Below, one piece after another: positions 58,350 to 64,000 of a stretch of 64,000 nucleotides of DNA. Each line of letters opens with the position of its first letter. Within the stretch, counting starts at the first letter, position 1. A model generated the notes under the pieces. That model worked only from the letters and a program-made list of their open reading frames with translations, made no database searches and was not told the origin of the DNA. The stretch covers positions 248,001-312,000 of the forward strand of contig CAWATW010000003.1 of assembly GCA_963785075.1 (NCBI GenBank). The letters are read 5' to 3'. This DNA comes from JAOUGY01 sp963785075. Its GTDB lineage: Bacteria; Actinomycetota; Acidimicrobiia; Spongiisociales; ZC4RG35. A program made the position numbers and the translations under genes.

Positions 58350-61300
58350 ATGCGAAGGGACAGGAGGGCTCTCGTGGGACACGTATACAGGTCTCGTACA
58401 CGCGCGCGCATCGGTGTGCTTTCGATCATTTCATTGGTTGTGACGATGGTCCCAATGGGTGTCCTTCCGGCCGTGGCCTCGGACAACCTCGTCATCACGG
58501 TCGATGTCGACGGCCCTGATGATGTCCCCCTCCAGGAGGACGTCACACAGATGGGATTCGACACGTCTCACTTGTTCGAAGCCGATCCCTACTACTCCGT
58601 CTTCTTCAGTTTCGATGATGTCGCCATGACCGGTGGGAACTCTGGCGATGGGTGTGCCTTCTTCGATGCCGATGGAGACGGGTTCGCCGACTTTGCGATG
58701 TGCGTGCGTCCTTCGAAGGCGAACCGGCTCAACTGGCCTCCGCCACGCTGTACGACTGCAAGGACTCCGAGAACGCCGGCGACCAGGGGGCTCGTTGCCC
58801 GTCCACAGGCGGTGGCGGCGACGGCTCGAGTGGTGTGATTGCATCCGACACCGATGGAGACGGCATCTTCGAGACGGATGGCGACAACAACCTTCTCGCA
58901 ACTCCGCTGAAGACAAACGTGGAGTCCTTCACGATTTCAAGTCCCGATCCGTTTGCAACTGATCCGAACCACCTTCCGGGAGACTGCAGGTTCCCACCGC
59001 CCGATGGTGACTGTGTGAACTTCGACACCGGGATCACGTTCCAGATCTTCGTCGATGAGCTCGTGGAACTCTCTGGACCCAAGCCGACAGCCGAGGTGGC
59101 GCTCACCAACGTTTGCAGCTTCACGTCGCTCGATCCCGGATCAGAGCGCAAGGACTGCATCGTCAATCCTGGGTCCGGGTTCATAAAGATCATCAAGTCC
59201 ACGACAGGCGGTGATGCAACATTCGACTTCACCCTCGACGGAGATCCCTTCGCTTCGATCACGACGACCGGCGGGACGGGCTCCACGGGCAACGAGCCGG
59301 TGCTCGGTGACGAGACCTATGGCCTCGCGGAGGTCGTGCCGGCAGGTTGGGCACTCGACAGCGCGACTTGTGACACAGGGGACGAACCATCCTCCTTGTA
59401 CGTGGGTGCAGGACAAGTGGTGACCTGCAGCTTTGTCAACAGCCTTGCATTCGTCGCCCCCGACATAAGCGTTGAGAAGACAGCCGACCCGACACAAGTT
59501 GACGAGCCTGGCGGAAACGTCACTTTCACCCTCGTCGTCACAAATGCTGCGACCACCGGGATCGGCGATGCAACGCTCGACTCCCTGGTCGACGACATCC
59601 ACGGGGATCTGAACGGGCAGGGCGACTGTACGGTGCCGCAGCCGCTCCCAGGCGGCGGCTCGTACACGTGTACGTTCACGACCACCGTCTCGGGCGACGC
59701 CGGGTACAGCGAGACCGACACGGTCACAGCGACAGCGAGCGGTCCCGGCGGCACAGACACCGCCACCGACGACGCAGTGGTCATCGTGGCTGACGTTCTG
59801 CCCACCGTCGACCTGGTCAAGGATGTCAGCCCTGCCTCGATCGCCGAGCCTGGCGGTGACTTCACCTACACGCTCACCATCACCAACACGTCGGTTGAAC
59901 CGGTCACGGTCACGGCCCTCACCGACGACAACCCGCTTCCCGCCGAGTGCACCGAGCTGATCGGCGAGGCGATTCCGGCGGGTAGCTCGTTGTCGTGCAC
60001 GTACACGGTCAGCCAGACCGCGCCGGGCAGCTACGACAACATGGCCTCGGTCACGGTCGAGGACAACGAGGGCAACCCCGTTTCCGATGATGACGATGCG
60101 ATGGTGACGGTCGACGATGTGGCGTCTTCGATCGAAGTCGTGAAGTCGGCGACGCCGGAAACTGTGGATGAGCCGGGCGGTGACGTCGCCTACACGTTCA
60201 CGGTGAACAACACCTCTGCGGTGGATTCGGTGACGATCGACACGTTGGATGATTCGATTCACGGCGATTTGAACGGTCAGGGTGATTGTTCGGTGCCGCA
60301 GACGATCGTGGCGGGCGGGTCGTATTCGTGCTCGATCACGGTGGCTGTGTCCGGCAACGCCGGGGACACGATCACGAATGTGGCGACGGCTTCCGGTTTC
60401 GACGACGACGGCAGCCCCGTTTCCGATGATGACGATGCGGTGGTGACGGTCGACGATGTGGCGTCTTCGATCGAAGTCGTGAAGTCGGCGACGCCGGAAA
60501 CTGTGGATGAGCCGGGCGGTGACGTCGCCTACACGTTCACGGTGAACAACACCTCTGCGGTGGATTCGGTGACGATCGACACGTTGGATGATTCGATTCA
60601 CGGCGATTTGAACGGTCAGGGTGATTGTTCGGTGCCGCAGACGATCGTGGCGGGCGGGTCGTATTCGTGCTCGATCACGGTGGCTGTGTCCGGCAACGCC
60701 GGGGACACGATCACGAATGTGGCGACGGCTTCCGGTTTCGACGACGACGGCAGCCCCGTTTCCGATGATGACGATGCGGTGGTGACGGTCGACGATGTGG
60801 CGTCTTCGATCGAAGTCGTGAAGTCGGCGACGCCGGAAACTGTGGATGAGCCGGGCGGTGACGTCGCCTACACGTTCACGGTGAACAACACCTCTGCGGT
60901 GGATTCGGTGACGATCGACACGTTGGATGATTCGATTCACGGCGATTTGAACGGTCAGGGTGATTGTTCGGTGCCGCAGACGATCGTGGCGGGCGGGTCG
61001 TATTCGTGCTCGATCACGGTGGCTGTGTCCGGCAACGCCGGGGACACGATCACGAATGTGGCGACGGCTTCCGGTTTCGACGACGACGGCAGCCCCGTTT
61101 CCGATGATGACGATGCGGTGGTGACGGTCAACGATGTGGCGTCTTCGATCGAGGTCGTCAAGCTCGCGGGGACCGCTGCAAACGGCGAGATTTACGAGAT
61201 CCCGGAAAATGGGGGCTTGGTTGGCTTCACGGTGACGATCACCAACACGTCGCCGGTGGACACCGTGACCATCGACTCGCTCCTCGACGATCAGTTCAGC

Positions 61301-64000
61301 CAGTTGATCGGCGCAGCCGACAGCGACTGTGCGGCGGTGACGCTCGCACCAACCGAGAGCGCGACTTGCACGTTCGACCGAGTGGTGTCCGGCAACGCCG
61401 GCGATACTCACGCCAACGTCGTCACCGCCTCCGGGCTCGACGACGACGGAGGACCGGTGTCCGGCTCAGACGATGCAGTGGTGGCCTTCACCGATGTTCC
61501 ATCGGAGATCGAAGTCGTGAAGTCGGCGACGCCGGAAACTGTGGATGAGCCGGGCGGTGACGTCGCCTACACGTTCACGGTGAACAACACCTCTGCGGTG
61601 GATTCGGTGACGATCGACACGTTGGATGATTCGATTCACGGCGATTTGAACGGTCAGGGTGATTGTTCGGTGCCGCAGACGATCGTGGCGGGCGGGTCGT
61701 ATTCGTGCTCGATCACGGTGGCCGTGTCCGGCAACGCCGACGACGTGATCACCAACCTGCTGACCGTTGCCGGTTCCGACGACGACGGCAATCCGGTGGG
61801 TGGCGCGGACGACGCAACGGTGACCATCAGCGACGTTCCGTCGAGCATCCTGACCACCAAGACGGCGAGCCCGACGAGCGTGCCGGAGACCGGCGGAGAC
61901 ATCACCTTCACGATCGCGGTGGAGAACACGTCGGCCGTCGACACGGTCACGATCAACTCGGTCAGCGACGACGTGTTCGGTGACGTGAGCGGTTCGTGCA
62001 CCCCTGCCTTGCCGGCGATCCTTGCTCCCGACGAGAGCATCGCGTGCACGTTCACGGAGTTCATCTCGGGCGACGCGGACCAGGTTCACACCAACGTGGC
62101 AACCGCCACCGGTGTGGATGACGACGGCAACCCGGTCGAAGATGACGATCAGGAGGACGTGCCCTTCGATGACGTCCTCCCCGAGATTTCGATCATCAAG
62201 ATGGCGAATCCGACGAGCGTGCCGGAGACGGGCGGGAACGTGACGTTCACGTTCGTCGTGGCGAACAACGCGCTGGAGGAGGCGACGCTCGACGCCTTGG
62301 TCGATTCCGACTTCGGTGACCTCAATGGTCAGGGCACGTGTGCGACTCCGCAGACGTTGGCTTCCGCCGGTGCCGCCGGCGACAGCTATACCTGCTCGAT
62401 GACGGTGTTCCTGTCCGGCGACGCTTCTGGCCCCGCCCACAGCAATGTGGTCACTGCCACCGCGTCAGATGACGACGGCAACACGGATGAGGCCACCGAT
62501 GACGAGACGGTGCCGTTCGATGACGTGCTGCCTGACATCACGGTGACCAAGACCCCGAGTGTGGACTCGGTCCCCGAGACCGGCGGACTGGTCGACTTCG
62601 AGATCGTCGTCACCAACAACAGCGCCGAGGAAGCAACCTTGGTGGGTCTGGGGGACACCGTCTACGGTGACCTCAACGGAATCGACGACTGCGCGTACGG
62701 TCCGTCCGTCGTGCTTGCTCCCAACGGCGGCACATACACCTGCACCGTGAAGACGTTCCTGTCGGGTGACGCCAGCGGACCCGTCCACAACAACTTGGTC
62801 ACTGCGACGGCGTCCGACGACGACGACAACACCGATTCCGCTTCTGATGACGCGACCGTGTCCTTCGACGATGTGCTCCCCGACATCTCCATCACCAAGA
62901 CGGCTGATCCGACGAGCGTCGATGAGCCTGGAGGCAACGTCGCTTTCACCCTGGTGGTGACGAACAACTCGCTGGAGGAGGTGAACATCGACTCGCTGAC
63001 CGACAGCGAATACGACGAGGACCTCTCCGCCTCGTGCCCTGAGGCGACGGACATCAACCTGCAGTACAACCAGAGCTATACCTGCGTGTTCACTGCGTTC
63101 GTCGCCGGCAACGCGGTCGACGGACCGCACGCCAACACGGCAACGGTCGTGGCGTCCGACGACGATGGCAACACCGACGAGGCATCCGACGACGCGACGG
63201 TGACGATCAACGACGTCGCGCCGTCGATCGTGGTGACCAAGACGCCGAACCAGGACGAGGTGTTCGCCCCTGGAGAAGAGGTGATCTTCACCATTCGCGT
63301 GGAGCACGACTCGGCGTCGAGCGACCCGATCACCATCACGTCGATCGAGGATGACGTGTTCGGCGACGTGTCCGAGGCCTGCGTGCTCCCGCAGACGATC
63401 GGAGTCGGCGGAGCCTTCGAATGTGACATCACCTGGTTGGTCACCGAGGACCACACCAACACCGTGACCGTCACGGCCGAGGACGACGAGGGCAACGAGG
63501 TGACCGAGTCGGCGTCGGCTTCGGTCGAGTACTCGAACCCGGCGATCAGCGTTGAGAAGTGGACCAACTCCGTCGACGCCGATGCCGCCCCCGGGCCCGA
63601 AATCCTTGTGGGCTCTGACGTGTTGTGGCAGATCAGCGTGACCAACACCGGCGACGTCACGATGACGGTGACGGACATCAGCGACGACCAGGGTGTGACG
63701 CTGGTATGTCCTCCCACCAATATCCTGAACCCGGGAGACACCATCACCTGTGCCGGTTTCGGCACGTCCGAGGCCGGCCAATACACCAACGTCGGCTCGG
63801 CTTCGGCGACGTACACCGACGCCGACGGTGATGTGGCCGAGCGCACGGACACAGATCCGAGCCATTACTTCGGCGCTTCCCCGTCGATCTCGATCGACAA
63901 GACGACCGTCTTCAGCGGCAACGAGGGTGACTCCATCGGCGTGCTGCCGGGAGGAGCCGTCGCCTGGAAGTACCACGTGGAGAACACCGGAACCGTGGCG
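58350..64000 (+). CDS. Giant DUF11-repeat surface protein (3' end outside window, one frameshift)
   Basis: It starts at ATG 58350 with a signal peptide (IGVLSIISLVVTMVPMGVLPAVA). The frame changes near 58706 by one base (AMCV, then SFEGEPAQLASATLYDC) and is then open to the window end. The N-terminal domain (to about 59460) includes DDDD-type acidic blocks and a prealbumin-like segment (IKIIKSTTGGDATFDFTLDGDPFASITTTG). About 14 repeats of roughly 113 residues follow. Each has K-x-x-x-P-x-x-V-x-E-P-G-G, V-x-N-x-S, a D-S/L turn, C-x-x-P-Q, and G-x-x-Y-x-C-x-x-x-V-S-G-x-A (DUF11, TIGR01451). Over 1,880 codons are visible. It is probably a secreted adhesin or stalk. Confidence 0.85.
60122..61138 (+). 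repeat. Three near-identical 339-bp tandem repeats
   Basis: Units begin at 60122, 60461 and 60800 with GCGTCTTCGATCGAAGTCG. Each is 339 bp (113 codons) with hardly any difference, while neighbouring repeats are strongly diverged. A further partial copy (about 61506-61738) is separated by one diverged unit. Confidence 0.92.

Noticed and set aside
59141..61411. A 756-residue open frame on the minus strand opposite the DUF11-repeat gene
   Set aside because: It is repetitive only because the coding strand is, is rich in His/Arg/Asp as expected for an antisense shadow, and has no known motif.

Overview
The window is high-GC chromosomal DNA from an actinobacterium. The class is probably Acidimicrobiia or a relative, but this is inferred from gene content and not proven. 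Supporting markers are a WhiB regulator, a SARP/AfsR-type regulator next to an ABC exporter, an F420-type flavin-fold oxidoreductase, a group II truncated haemoglobin, frequent GTG starts and few U-tract terminators.

Left chromosomal part (1-13.6 kb): a UGSC-family selenoprotein gene is read through an in-frame UGA with a perfect hairpin behind it, next to a conserved partner. A SARP regulator is divergent from an ABC exporter, with three SARP-like boxes at 11-bp spacing between them. Then come a toroid-fold protein, a solitary MazF, a VOC protein, two decayed genes (alditol oxidase type; carbohydrate-binding lipoprotein), a secreted protein and a DUF1697 protein.

Genomic island (about 13.6-35.0 kb): an imperfect 113-bp direct repeat, which includes the 3' half of tRNA-Pro(CGG), lies at both ends. 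The complete tRNA is at the right end. The island holds several toxin-antitoxin modules, an integrase, integrase remnants, an intact ISL3 element, an IS110 element broken by a second ISL3 element, two CPBP proteases, and an XRE/MmyB regulator divergent from an SRPBCC operon. Its most striking part, 14.4-23.6 kb, is a chain of small unrelated genes separated by seven copies of a repeat that is always exactly 59 bp. All copies have the same orientation, conserved complementary ends and a variable centre. This is the architecture of an integron cassette array, but the ends are not canonical attC, so it may be an undescribed cassette system.

Right chromosomal part (35-64 kb): a CNNM/CorC membrane protein with a receiver protein, an NfeD protein, WhiB, small membrane and secreted proteins, an HhH-GPD repair protein, truncated haemoglobin, and a translationally coupled recC-recB-recD operon. 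Next are an F420-type oxidoreductase, a beta-lactamase-fold lipoprotein without its catalytic residues, an SLH-repeat surface protein, and a giant DUF11-repeat surface protein that runs off the window with nearly identical 339-bp internal repeats.

Several genes carry single-base deletions or nonsense codons. Inside the island this fits decay. Because recBCD (8.3 kb) is clean, a general sequencing problem is less likely, but individual errors cannot be excluded.
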